Source of the DNA: Chryseobacterium aurantiacum | GTDB lineage: Bacteria; Bacteroidota; Bacteroidia; Flavobacteriales; Weeksellaceae | Assembly (NCBI RefSeq): GCF_003020585.1 | Contig: NZ_PXUE01000007.1 | Span: 1 to 64,000, forward strand | Reading direction: 5' to 3' | DNA length: 64,000 bases | Shown here: positions 27,329 to 35,825 of the stretch, piece by piece | Position numbering within the stretch: position 1 is the stretch's first letter | Layout of the letters: each line of letters starts with the position of its first letter | Made by a program: the position numbers and the translations under genes | The notes under the pieces: generated by a model | Told to the model about the DNA's origin: nothing | Seen by the model: the letters and a program-made list of their open reading frames with translations, nothing else | The model's database searches: none

Positions 27329-27759
27329 TGGAAAACAAATTACCAACATCCAATAAAGATTTTGTAGAAAGCCTTATTCCACAACGCGCTCCTTTTGTAA
27401 TGGTTCATGAGTTATCAGAATATTCTGAAAACCACCTCATCTCCGGATTTGAAGTTAAGGAAGACAACCTGTTTATTCAGGATGGATTTTTTCAGGCTTC
27501 AGGACTTATTGAGCATCAGGCACAAAGTGTAGCACTGCATACGGGCTATAAATATTATCTGCTTGGAAAAGATGCTCCTACCGGATATATTGGAGCTATT
27601 AAATCTTTTGAAGCAGAGGTATTGCCTACAATAGGAGATCAGCTGAAATCAGAGGTAACCATCCTTAATGAGGTAATGGGTGTGACCCTGGTAGATATTA
27701 TTACAAAATTAAATGGTGAAGTGATCGCAAAATCTCAAATGAAAACTGCTGTAAAATAA
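27328..27759 (+). CDS. hotdog dehydratase-like protein, Glu-type half (ApeP-like), copy 1
   Basis: A 143-residue single-hotdog protein related to FabZ. It keeps the LIPQRAPFVMVHEL start and the catalytic-Glu helix (ASGLIEHQAQS). The strand that carries the GHFP His in FabZ reads DGFFQ, so that His is absent. In E. coli aryl polyene synthesis ApeI and ApeP form a mixed dehydratase; this protein looks like the partner that supplies the Glu helix. The start is the ATG overlapping the darB stop; a longer frame would begin inside darB. The second copy follows after 6 bases. Confidence 0.78.
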   Translation: MENKLPTSNKDFVESLIPQRAPFVMVHELSEYSENHLISGFEVKEDNLFIQDGFFQASGLIEHQAQSVALHTGYKYYLLGKDAPTGYIGAIKSFEAEVLPTIGDQLKSEVTILNEVMGVTLVDIITKLNGEVIAKSQMKTAVK

Positions 27760-27765
27760 CTTTTA

Positions 27766-28209
27766 ATGGAAATCAGGGAGGAAAATATCATCAATATACA
27801 CAACTTTTTACCGCATCGTGAACCGATGCTGATGGCAGACTATATTTTGGAACTGACCAAGGAAAAAGTAGTGACTTCCTTTGAAATAAAAGAAGACAAC
27901 ATATTTGTTCACAACAATGAATTTGTAGAAGCCGGTCTGATTGAAAATCTGGCCCAAACCTGCTCATCTATCCTTGGACAAAGCTTCTTTGAAAATCCTG
28001 AAGCTGACACAAAAGTGATAGGCTTTATCACCAATATCAAAAAAATTGAAATTTTCGGGCTCCCGAAAGTGAATGACAAGATCATTTCAAAAGCATCACT
28101 GATTTCCCAGTTTGAGAATATCTGCCATATCTTCTGCGAGACTTTCAATAATGATGAATTACTGATAAGAGCAGAGATCAACTTATTTATTCAGGAGATA
28201 GAATCATAA
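27766..28209 (+). CDS. hotdog dehydratase-like protein, Glu-type half, copy 2
   Basis: A 147-residue paralogue of the preceding protein. FLPHREPMLMADYILEL matches the FabZ N-terminal strand, and EAGLIENLAQTCSS contains the active-site Glu helix. As in copy 1 the GHFP histidine is missing (HNNEFVEAG). Copies 1 and 2 may pair with each other, or each may pair with the GHFP-containing protein encoded at 42845-43225. It is the last gene of the MMPL-dar operon; a strong terminator lies 22 bases downstream. Confidence 0.78.
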   Translation: MEIREENIINIHNFLPHREPMLMADYILELTKEKVVTSFEIKEDNIFVHNNEFVEAGLIENLAQTCSSILGQSFFENPEADTKVIGFITNIKKIEIFGLPKVNDKIISKASLISQFENICHIFCETFNNDELLIRAEINLFIQEIES

Positions 28210-28230
28210 AAATCCATTCAAAAAATAGTA

Positions 28231-28259
28231 AAAGCTGTACGTTTTGTACAGCTTTTTTT
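28231..28259 (+). terminator. terminator of the MMPL-dar operon
   Basis: The ten-base stem AAAGCTGTAC/GTACAGCTTT has a five-base loop and ends in a run of seven T. Confidence 0.85.
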
Positions 28260-28478
28260 GTTGTCAGCCATTGTATAATTATTCATAAAATTTGTGTAAT
28301 CCCTTTGTGACTTTTGTGTAAACAATTAAGCTTTGGCTAAAGCCCACCCCTATTGATCTGATTACAAAAACTTTACATAAAAACATTCAATTTTATTAAT
28401 TTTAAAAACAATAGAAACCAAATTTACACGTCTGAAAACCAATTAAATACAACTAAAAAACCTCATCCTATAATAAAT

Positions 28479-28494
28479 TATTTCACGTGAAACA
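28479..28494. promoter_or_regulatory. parS-like ParB-binding site (15 of 16 bases)
   Basis: The site reads TATTTCACGTGAAACA. The widely conserved chromosomal parS consensus is TGTTTCACGTGAAACA, so only the second base differs. It lies in a non-coding gap between two terminators. ParB-parS complexes organise and segregate the chromosome origin region, and true parS sites usually lie near oriC. I saw no second copy in this window. Confidence 0.7.
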
Positions 28495-28512
28495 TTGGAA
28501 AAACCCGTGAAA

Positions 28513-28527
28513 CTCTGATGATCAGAG
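28513..28527. repeat. 15-base palindrome CTCTGATGATCAGAG
   Basis: This perfect inverted repeat with a single central base lies 19 bases to the right of the parS-like site. It could be a protein-binding site; no partner is evident. Confidence 0.4.
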
Positions 28528-28545
28528 AGAAACAGTTTTAAACAA

Positions 28546-28576
28546 CAAAAAAGCGGAACATTTCTGCACCGCTTTT
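28546..28576 (-). terminator. terminator after the M16 peptidase gene
   Basis: On the minus strand the stem AAAAGCGG/CCGCTTTT is followed by a T-run. It begins 24 bases after the peptidase stop. Confidence 0.75.
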
Positions 28577-28599
28577 AGTTTTATTTTTGAATATAAAGA

Positions 28600-31512
28600 T
28601 TAGTATCCGAAAATCTCTTCAAGAGATACTTCCTGGAATTCGCCCATTTTGTTGATCGATTCCATATTCAGGTTTTCTTTCTTACCGATAATAGCCGTAT
28701 TGTATTTTACAGGCTTCACTTCAGTATTGTAAAACCCTGTCAGTTGAGGCAATGTCAGCCCTTGAATTTCAGCATAGGTATCTTTTCTAAGGTCATAATC
28801 AACACCTAATTTTTTAAGGGCTAATTGGCTAAAGAAAATATTCGTTCTGTTAATTCTGTTAGAAGCAATCTGTTTTAAAGCAGAACCTCTTGCATTCTCG
28901 AACTGTGTTGGGATCTGTGGCAGCTCAGCCATTAGTTCACTCATAGCATTCACTGCCAAAGGAAGCTTGTTGGCTTGTGTTCCTATATAATTGGTGATGT
29001 AGTTAGCATGCCCTTTTTCCGAAGCATTGGCATAAGAAACATAGGCCGAATAAGCCAGTGATTTACTTTCTCTGATCTCCTGGAAAACGATGGAAGATAA
29101 ACCTCTTCCGAAATATTCATTGAAAACATTTGATTTTCCGAAGTCACCAAGGTTTACAGTACTTCCTTTTGCTACTTTAGACATTTCCATTTGTACCATG
29201 TCATAATTAGTAAAGTAAACTTTCCCTGTGGTAGCTAGTTCTGCATATTCTTTAGCTTTTACCGGCTGAAGACTTGTATTCCCTATATAAGGTTTAACAG
29301 CTTTTTCCAATCCTGCTTGGTCCTGTCCATAAAGGAATACCTGATAAGGATATTGGTTCAGTGTTTTTACTTTTTTCATCAATTCCGTAACGTCAATACT
29401 TTCAAGACGAGCTTTAGAAATAATATCCGTCATTCTGGAATCCTTGCCATACTTTGCATAGTTTGAAAGAGCAGACATAATTTTCACTTTATCTTTCTTC
29501 CCGACTTCTCTGGCTTCAAGAATTGTTTTCACAGTCTGGCTATAAATAGCTTTATCTGCTTTCACGTTCGTCATCCAGTGATTCATCAGCTCTACTCCTT
29601 TCTTCATATTGCTTTCAAGACCTGCCAAAGTAATAACCGTTTGGTCATTAGATGTCCTTAGATTGTAAGTAATCCCCAGTTTATAGAACTCTTCTTTCAA
29701 TTGCTCCGGCGTATACTTATCTGTTCCAAGGTATTCGAACACCGTTCCTGCTAAAGCAAGTTCTTTGTCATTATCTGTTCCGAATGGGAAGACGTAGCTT
29801 ACCTGAGCAATTTCGTTATACTTATTCTTTACAAAGCTTACCGTTTTGTCTTTTACCTGCGAAGTCTGAATGGCAGTTTTGTAATCAATAAACTCCGGCT
29901 TGATTTCAGCAACCTTAGTGCTCAAAATATCTTTAAGGAAAGGAGATTGTGCTTCTCTGTTAAGCTTAATAGGAGTAATTCCAGGATTTTCTACACGAAC
30001 TAACTTATCATTTACCCCTTTCTCCTTGTAAACTACCACGTAATTATCTTTATAGAAATCGTTGGCAAACTTTACAATATCAGCCTTGGTGATTTTTTCA
30101 TACTGATTGATCTCATCCAATTCCTGCTCCCATGTTCTACCCTTGATATAAGAATCATAAAGTTCAGTTGCCAATCCATCAGCCGTTTCCCAACCTTTCA
30201 TGCGCTGAACCTTTTTATCATTGACGATGGCTTTCAGCATCCAATCCGGAAATTGTCCTTTTTTAACAAGATCAAGCTGATCCAATAGTAGTTTTTTAGC
30301 CTCATCAAAGCTTTGTCCTTCTTTTGGCGTTACGACCAAGGCAAACATCCCATACATTTTGAATGGAGATTCGTAGGCACCTGCTCCCAGGGTCTTTTGC
30401 TTCTGATTAATATTAAGGTCAATCAATCCCGCATCCCCTCTGTTGCTTAGGATCTCTCCCACAACATCTGCCAATCTAGCTTCCTGGCTTCCATAAGAAT
30501 CTGTTCTCCATGCCATTGTCATTCTTTGTGTAGATGGGCTCTTTACCGTTCTGGAAACAATTTGAGTCATTGGTTGTTCAGACACCATCTTTTTCATTGG
30601 AAGTTCCTTGTATTTGAAAGCTCCGAAATACTGATCAACTAATTTTATAGTTTTATCATAATCTATATCTCCCACCAATACAACAGCCATGTTATTAGGC
30701 ACATAATAAGTATCAAAATACTTATGAATAGCTACCATTGACGGGCTCTTCAGGTGTTCAGACGTACCTATTGTAGTTTGTTGTCCGTTGGGATGTTTTG
30801 GGAATAAGGCTTCCATCAAAGCATAATTCACAAGACGACCGTCATTATCCTGTGCTCTGTTATATTCTTCATACACCGCCTCCAATTCTGTATGGAAAAG
30901 ACGCAGTACCAATTCTGAAAAACGTTCCTTTTCTACCTTAAGCCATTTTTCAAGTTCATTGGCAGGGATATTATTTTTGTAAACCGTTTCATCCAACCAT
31001 GTGTGCGCATTTGTTCCCGTAGCACCTAGTGAAGAAATAGCCTTGTCATACTCGTTGGCGATTGCGTATTTTGAGGCTTCTTGAGATACCTCATCAATCT
31101 TTTTGTATAGTTCTCTCTTCTTAGCAGGATCTTTTTCTGCCTTATGCTGTTCATAAAGATCAGAAATCTGCTGTAAGATTGCTTTTTCCTTTGCCCAATC
31201 CTGAGTTCCCAAATGAGAAGTTCCCTTGAAAACCATATGCTCTAAATAGTGAGCCAGTCCCGTATTATCACTCGGGTCATTATTAGATCCTGTTCTTACA
31301 GGAATATAAGTCTGAATTCTCGGTGCATCTTCATTTTTTGCAAGATAAACCTTCAAACCATTCTTCAAGGTATATACCCTTACACCTGCCTGGTCATTCT
31401 TTACCGTTTCATAAGTATACCCTTGAGCATCTGTCAGCTTTTGTGTATCGAATTTCTGTGCCATTGCGCTTAGCATACAGAAAAGCGAAACAGAAATAAA
31501 AAACTTCTTCAT
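28600..31512 (-). CDS. M16-family zinc metallopeptidase
   Basis: A 970-residue exported peptidase of the pitrilysin family. The signal peptide ends at AMAQ (about residue 19). The inverted zinc motif HYLEH is at residues 88-92 (His88, Glu91, His92), and the distal ligand lies in ELEAVYEEYNRAQ. Two further M16 C-terminal domains follow in the first half. The second half (about residues 520-970) repeats the fold without a zinc site, giving the usual four-domain clamshell. It is transcribed against the pigment genes and has its own terminator. It is probably a general peptide-degrading enzyme of the periplasm, not a pigment enzyme. Confidence 0.92.
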   Translation of the reverse strand: MKKFFISVSLFCMLSAMAQKFDTQKLTDAQGYTYETVKNDQAGVRVYTLKNGLKVYLAKNEDAPRIQTYIPVRTGSNNDPSDNTGLAHYLEHMVFKGTSHLGTQDWAKEKAILQQISDLYEQHKAEKDPAKKRELYKKIDEVSQEASKYAIANEYDKAISSLGATGTNAHTWLDETVYKNNIPANELEKWLKVEKERFSELVLRLFHTELEAVYEEYNRAQDNDGRLVNYALMEALFPKHPNGQQTTIGTSEHLKSPSMVAIHKYFDTYYVPNNMAVVLVGDIDYDKTIKLVDQYFGAFKYKELPMKKMVSEQPMTQIVSRTVKSPSTQRMTMAWRTDSYGSQEARLADVVGEILSNRGDAGLIDLNINQKQKTLGAGAYESPFKMYGMFALVVTPKEGQSFDEAKKLLLDQLDLVKKGQFPDWMLKAIVNDKKVQRMKGWETADGLATELYDSYIKGRTWEQELDEINQYEKITKADIVKFANDFYKDNYVVVYKEKGVNDKLVRVENPGITPIKLNREAQSPFLKDILSTKVAEIKPEFIDYKTAIQTSQVKDKTVSFVKNKYNEIAQVSYVFPFGTDNDKELALAGTVFEYLGTDKYTPEQLKEEFYKLGITYNLRTSNDQTVITLAGLESNMKKGVELMNHWMTNVKADKAIYSQTVKTILEAREVGKKDKVKIMSALSNYAKYGKDSRMTDIISKARLESIDVTELMKKVKTLNQYPYQVFLYGQDQAGLEKAVKPYIGNTSLQPVKAKEYAELATTGKVYFTNYDMVQMEMSKVAKGSTVNLGDFGKSNVFNEYFGRGLSSIVFQEIRESKSLAYSAYVSYANASEKGHANYITNYIGTQANKLPLAVNAMSELMAELPQIPTQFENARGSALKQIASNRINRTNIFFSQLALKKLGVDYDLRKDTYAEIQGLTLPQLTGFYNTEVKPVKYNTAIIGKKENLNMESINKMGEFQEVSLEEIFGY

Positions 31513-31941
31513 AGTTGTTATTTAATAATTATTTTTCTATCCAAATTTCTATCCATTAGTCTTATGATATAACACAGTTGTTACAGCAGATTTATTACAA
31601 ATATGAATAATAAAGGATAATGGTTCTTTTTAAGATTTCATTACCCCCAATTAGTTAAAGATCCTTACTCAAAAATTGCAATAGGTAAAAATTTTCTATG
31701 CTGCATTACTCAAGAGAAAATTAATGTTCGGGTTCTTAAAAGGAGAAAAAACAATTATTCTTTCTTTCATTAATAACTGAACCTGAGCCTTTATGCAACC
31801 TCTGTTTCACGGTAATACTTTCATCAGACTCAGCATAATTTACATATAATGTATTTTCACTATTTTAGCCACCTGATTAAAAGAATCAAAACAGGTGAAC
31901 CATTTTTCATCTGGAATCTAAAAAAATTAAACATTATTTAG
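31513..31941. other. non-coding interval between divergent genes
   Basis: This 429-base gap separates the leftward M16 gene from the rightward HTH-like gene. I see no open frame with coding character and no exact TAnnTTTG; TATTTTAG at 31861-31868 is the nearest match on the plus strand. A TTTCTATCC direct repeat lies just upstream of the peptidase start (about 31529-31553). An operator-like inverted repeat is listed separately. Confidence 0.5.
31870..31897 (+). promoter_or_regulatory. inverted repeat, possible operator
   Basis: CACCTG and CAGGTG arms enclose a second, inner GATT/AATC pair, giving a 28-base imperfect palindrome. It lies 45 bases upstream of the HTH-like gene, immediately after a weak -7 match (TATTTTAG), a position suited to a repressor or activator site. 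Confidence 0.4.
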
Positions 31942-32346
31942 ATGAAAAGACAAGACCTACCCCAAGACGAAAGTAATTTGAAATCCGCCAACATGACAGA
32001 GGTTTTGTATGTGACGGATGAGAACGATAACTATACTACCGCTAACAGCACAGGCTGGGATGCAAAGAAAGCCGCTCTGGATGAGTCCATGGAGCTTATT
32101 CATGAAAGAATTGAAGAAGCCAAGCAAAACGTTGCCCAAAATAAGGTTAGCCCCATCGTATATTTTATGGAACTGAATAAAATGGACCTGGGAGTACTTG
32201 CCTCTTACGTAGGAATATGGCAATGGAGGGTGAAAAGACATTTTAAACCCAAGGTATTTAAAACACTAAGCGAAACTGCACTGAAAAAATATGCTGATGC
32301 ATTCGGTATTTCAGTAAACGAATTAAAAAACTTCGATGGAAAATAA
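31942..32346 (+). CDS. small HTH-like protein, putative regulator
   Basis: A 134-residue protein with a charged, probably disordered N-terminal third. A helical C-terminal domain (about residues 72-132) looks like a divergent XRE-type helix-turn-helix: helix pattern YFMELNKMDLGVLASYVGI, then a second helix pair ending KYADAFGISVNELKNF. That last phrase is the usual closing helix of HTH_3 domains. It is the first gene of the long rightward pigment operon and follows an operator-like palindrome, so it may control the operon. Alternatively the domain is structural; no biochemical evidence is known to me. Confidence 0.6.
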   Translation: MKRQDLPQDESNLKSANMTEVLYVTDENDNYTTANSTGWDAKKAALDESMELIHERIEEAKQNVAQNKVSPIVYFMELNKMDLGVLASYVGIWQWRVKRHFKPKVFKTLSETALKKYADAFGISVNELKNFDGK

Positions 32347-32396
32347 ATGGAATGTATATTATTCCGTTTAACCAATGAAAAAGATATAAGCTGCAA

Positions 32397-33392
32397 ATGA
32401 AATTAAACTTTGAACACCATCAGACTGCGCATTGCGAAAACGGTGTTGCTTCTAATCTACTGCTTAATAAAGGATTAAAACTAAGTGAACCCATGATCTT
32501 CGGAATCGGTTCAGGATTGTTTTTTGTCTATCTCCCTTTTTTGAAGGTAAACTTTGCTCCGGGCTTCAGCTATCGTCCTATGCCGGGTGCCATCTTCAGT
32601 AAAGCAGCCAAAAGATTAGGAATTAAAATCAAAAGAGAGAAATTCTCCAATCCCCAGGATGCTCAAAAGGCTCTTGAAAGAAATCTAGAACAAAATATCC
32701 CCACCGGACTTCAGGTAGGGGTTTTCAACCTTACTTATTTCCCTGAAGAATATAAATTCCACTTCAATGCTCACAATCTTGTGGTATATGGTAAAGAAGA
32801 CGGAAAATTTCTGATCAGTGATCCGGTAATGGACTACACCACTTCCCTATCAGAAACAGAACTGGAAAAGGTAAGATATGCCAAAGGAGCCCTTCCTCCA
32901 AAGGGACATATGTACTATCCTGTTTATATTCCGGAAAATGTAAATCTGGAAGAAGCCATTAAAAAAGGAATTAAGGATACCTGTAAAAACATGCTGGCCC
33001 CCGTACCCCTTATTGGTGTAAAAGCCATGAGATGGGTCGCCAGAAGTATTCCAAAATGGGCAGAAAAGAAAGGTACAAAAGTAACGAACCACTATCTGGG
33101 ACAACTGATCAGAATGCAGGAGGAAATCGGAACCGGCGGCGGAGGTTTCAGATTTATTTATGGAGCATTTCTTCAGGAAGCTGCTGTTATTCTTAAAAAT
33201 GACGAATTGAAGGACCTTTCAAAGGAAATTACTTCCATAGGAGACCTTTGGAGAGACTTTGCAGTAGACATTGCAAGAGTATATAAAAACAGAAACTCCA
33301 AAAGTAATATCTACAATGAGCTATCAAAGACGATGCTTCATATTGCTGATTTGGAGGAAGCTTTCTATAAAAAACTGAGAAAAGCGATCTGA
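32397..33392 (+). CDS. BtrH N-terminal / DUF4872 domain protein
   Basis: A 331-residue protein with an N-terminal BtrH-like domain (about residues 1-135) and a DUF4872-like C-terminal part (about 150-325). The signature HCENGVASNLL (His and Cys near residues 12-13), LKLSEPMIFGIGSGL and a later HNLVVYG are typical. BtrH of butirosin synthesis transfers an acyl chain from an acyl carrier protein, and the fold resembles cysteine peptidases or transferases. In this cluster it could move an ACP-bound polyene or acyl group. It is followed by the ABC ATPase after one base. Confidence 0.78.
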   Translation: MKLNFEHHQTAHCENGVASNLLLNKGLKLSEPMIFGIGSGLFFVYLPFLKVNFAPGFSYRPMPGAIFSKAAKRLGIKIKREKFSNPQDAQKALERNLEQNIPTGLQVGVFNLTYFPEEYKFHFNAHNLVVYGKEDGKFLISDPVMDYTTSLSETELEKVRYAKGALPPKGHMYYPVYIPENVNLEEAIKKGIKDTCKNMLAPVPLIGVKAMRWVARSIPKWAEKKGTKVTNHYLGQLIRMQEEIGTGGGGFRFIYGAFLQEAAVILKNDELKDLSKEITSIGDLWRDFAVDIARVYKNRNSKSNIYNELSKTMLHIADLEEAFYKKLRKAI

Positions 33393-33393
33393 T

Positions 33394-34152
33394 ATGGCAG
33401 AGAATATGATTGAAATCAAAAATCTATATAAAAAATACAAAAATTCTGACGATTTTTCGGTAAATGATATCTCCTTGAGTATTGATAAAAACGAAATTTA
33501 CGGAATTCTTGGGCCTAATGGAGCAGGGAAAACAACCTTGATATCCATGCTTTCAGGATTAATTAAGCCTACCTCAGGGCAGTTTACGATTAATGGCTTG
33601 TCTCCACAAAAAGAGGGCTTCAAGATTAGACAGATCATTGGAATTGTTCCGCAGGAATATGCACTCTATCCTACCCTTACTGCCAGAGAAAATCTAATGT
33701 TCTTCGGAAGTCTGTATGGACTAAAGCATAAACAGCTTACCAAGACCATTGATGAGTCCTTAGAAATTATGGGGCTTTCAAAATTTGCAGATAAGCAGGT
33801 GGGCCAGTTTTCCGGAGGGATGAAACGCCGTTGTAACCTTATTGCAGGAACACTTCATAATCCAAAGGTTCTGTTTTTGGATGAACCCACCGTAGGAGTA
33901 GATGTTCAGTCCAAAAAAGTAATTATAGATTTCCTTTTGGAATTGAATAAAAACGGGACGTGTATTATTTATACCTCTCACCACCTTTCTGAGGCAGAAG
34001 AATTTTGCACCAAGATTGCCATAATAGACAGAGGAAGAATTCATGCTGTTGGAACCCCTGAGGAACTTGTTTCACAGATTGCCCATGCAGAAAATCTTGA
34101 AGATGTTTTCATTTCATTAACCGGAAAAGAATTAAGAGATGTTGTTGTATAA
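33394..34152 (+). CDS. ABC transporter ATP-binding protein
   Basis: A 252-residue ATPase subunit. Walker A is GPNGAGKTT (residues 40-48), the signature motif is FSGGMKRR, Walker B is VLFLDEPTVG and the switch His lies in YTSHHL. It is of the ABC-2 type used to export lipids, drugs or polymers. The ATG follows the BtrH-like stop by one base, and its own end overlaps the permease start by 14 bases, so one protein complex is expected. Context suggests export of flexirubin or a precursor to the outer membrane. Confidence 0.93.
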   Translation: MAENMIEIKNLYKKYKNSDDFSVNDISLSIDKNEIYGILGPNGAGKTTLISMLSGLIKPTSGQFTINGLSPQKEGFKIRQIIGIVPQEYALYPTLTARENLMFFGSLYGLKHKQLTKTIDESLEIMGLSKFADKQVGQFSGGMKRRCNLIAGTLHNPKVLFLDEPTVGVDVQSKKVIIDFLLELNKNGTCIIYTSHHLSEAEEFCTKIAIIDRGRIHAVGTPEELVSQIAHAENLEDVFISLTGKELRDVVV

Positions 34153-35407
34153 ACTTTGGAGAAGCTTTATTAAGGAAATTCTTCTCCTGAAAAGAGATAT
34201 CGGAGGAATTGTCATCATTTTTGTAATGCCGTTGCTTTTGATTGTAACCATTACCCTGATTCAGGATTCCACCTTTAAAAACCTTGAAGGATCAAAAATC
34301 CCTATCATTTTTATTGATAACGATAAATCTGAAGTTTCAAAAAACATAAAAGGCGAACTGGAAAATAGCAAAACGTTCCAATTACTGACCAATTTCAACG
34401 AAAAATCGGCGGAGGATGCTGTATTTTCAGGAGATTATCAGATGGCTATTGTTATTCCTAAAAATCTAACACAAGATTTAAATTCCAATATTGATTCCAA
34501 AGTTCAGGCTATCGTCAGTTCATTTGGTTTGGAAGGTGATTCCGCAAAAACTAAGATAGAAGCTCCAAAGGCAAAGGAAATTCACTTATACTTTGATCCG
34601 GCCACCAATGCAGGATTCAAAAACTCTGTGATGAATTCTGTCAATAAAATGGTTTTTGAAATCGAAAATAAAAAAATTTATAAAGCTTTTCAGGATCAGC
34701 TAGGCACCACAGAAAACCTTGACGAAAATAAAAACCTGATCAGCTTCAAAGAGATTACCCCGAAAAAAGGAGAAATGGACATCATGCCGAATTCTGTTCA
34801 GCATAACGTTCCCGCATGGACGCTCTTTGCTATCTTTTTTATCGTTGTTCCTTTGTCTATTAACCTGGTAAAGGAAAAAAGCCAGGGAACAAGTGTAAGA
34901 GCCAGAATAAGCCCTACTCCTTACTTTGTTCATATTTTAGGAAAAACATTCACTTATCTTATCATCTGTATCATTCAATTCTTACTAATGGTAGCAGTAG
35001 GGGTTTTCCTTTTCCCATATATGGATCTTCCTGCATTTGATGTATCAGGAAAAATGTTCCAGCTTATTACGGTAACATTGTTCGCAGGGCTTGCGGCCAT
35101 TGGATTTGGAGTATTATTGGGAACCATTGCAGATACACAGGAACAATCTGCCCCTTTTGGAGCAACATCAGTAGTTGTACTGGCAGCAATTGGAGGAATC
35201 TGGGTTCCGGTATTCTTAATGCCTGAATTTATGCAGACCGTAGCCAAATTTTCTCCCATGAACTGGGGATTGAACGCTTATTACGATATTATTTTAAGAA
35301 ACAGCGGAATTGGAGGTATTGCTAAGGAATTAGCTTTCTTATTTTTATTTTACCTTGCAACAGTAGCCATTTCTATTTTTTATGAAAGAAAACAAAATGC
35401 AGTCTAA
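34139..35407 (+). CDS. ABC-2 type transporter permease
   Basis: A 422-residue membrane protein with the ABC-2 plan: one N-terminal helix (about 20-40), a large extracytoplasmic domain (about 45-225), then five helices (from about 235 to 415). The NVIWP-type region reads GGIWVPVFLMPEFMQ. It pairs with the ATPase whose 3' end it overlaps by 14 bases. The next gene begins inside its last codons. The substrate is inferred to be the pigment. Confidence 0.9.
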   Translation: MLLYKLWRSFIKEILLLKRDIGGIVIIFVMPLLLIVTITLIQDSTFKNLEGSKIPIIFIDNDKSEVSKNIKGELENSKTFQLLTNFNEKSAEDAVFSGDYQMAIVIPKNLTQDLNSNIDSKVQAIVSSFGLEGDSAKTKIEAPKAKEIHLYFDPATNAGFKNSVMNSVNKMVFEIENKKIYKAFQDQLGTTENLDENKNLISFKEITPKKGEMDIMPNSVQHNVPAWTLFAIFFIVVPLSINLVKEKSQGTSVRARISPTPYFVHILGKTFTYLIICIIQFLLMVAVGVFLFPYMDLPAFDVSGKMFQLITVTLFAGLAAIGFGVLLGTIADTQEQSAPFGATSVVVLAAIGGIWVPVFLMPEFMQTVAKFSPMNWGLNAYYDIILRNSGIGGIAKELAFLFLFYLATVAISIFYERKQNAV

Positions 35408-35825
35408 CGAAAATATATTAACCTGTACCGAAGAAGTAAGGGTACGATTCAATGAAACAGACCCGCTGGGAATTGTCTGGCATGGTCATTACATTGTCTA
35501 TTTTGAAGACGGAAGAGAAGCTTTTGGACGTCAGCACGGCCTAACCTATCTGGACATTCAGAATGCGGGATTTGTAACCCCTATTGTCAAAAGTACATGT
35601 GAACATTTTCTTCCCTTAAAATATGGAGAAACTTTTAAAATTGTCACCACTTTCATCAATTCTGTGTCTGCTAAGCTTATCTACAAATATGAAATTTTCA
35701 ATCACGAAGATCAATTAGTTTGCAGTGGAGAGACCATTCAGGTGTTTTTGGACAGCAATGGAAGTTTATGTTTATACAATCCGGAGTTTTTTCAAACCTG
35801 GAAAGATAAAATGGGATTATCATGA
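35397..35825 (+). CDS. acyl-CoA/ACP thioesterase, 4HBT hotdog family
   Basis: A 142-residue hotdog protein. VRFNETDPLGIVWHGHYIVY has the 4HBT active-site Asp region and the WHGHY turn found in YbgC/FadM-like thioesterases. In aryl polyene clusters the equivalent ApeK-like protein may clear stalled chains or release a product from ACP. I chose the ATG at 35397-35399, which overlaps the permease stop by 11 bases. An earlier ATG 15 bases upstream is possible. The end overlaps the next start by four bases (ATGA). Confidence 0.82.
   Translation: MQSNENILTCTEEVRVRFNETDPLGIVWHGHYIVYFEDGREAFGRQHGLTYLDIQNAGFVTPIVKSTCEHFLPLKYGETFKIVTTFINSVSAKLIYKYEIFNHEDQLVCSGETIQVFLDSNGSLCLYNPEFFQTWKDKMGLS

Larger units (their letters stand above)
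28260..28545. other. non-coding interval between operons, containing parS
   Basis: There is no open frame with coding character here. It contains a GGCTAAAGCC palindrome (about 28334-28343) of the kind often seen between genes in this group. It also holds the parS-like site and, 19 bases after it, a second 15-base palindrome. It separates the dar operon terminator from the M16 peptidase terminator, so it is probably transcriptionally quiet. Confidence 0.6.
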
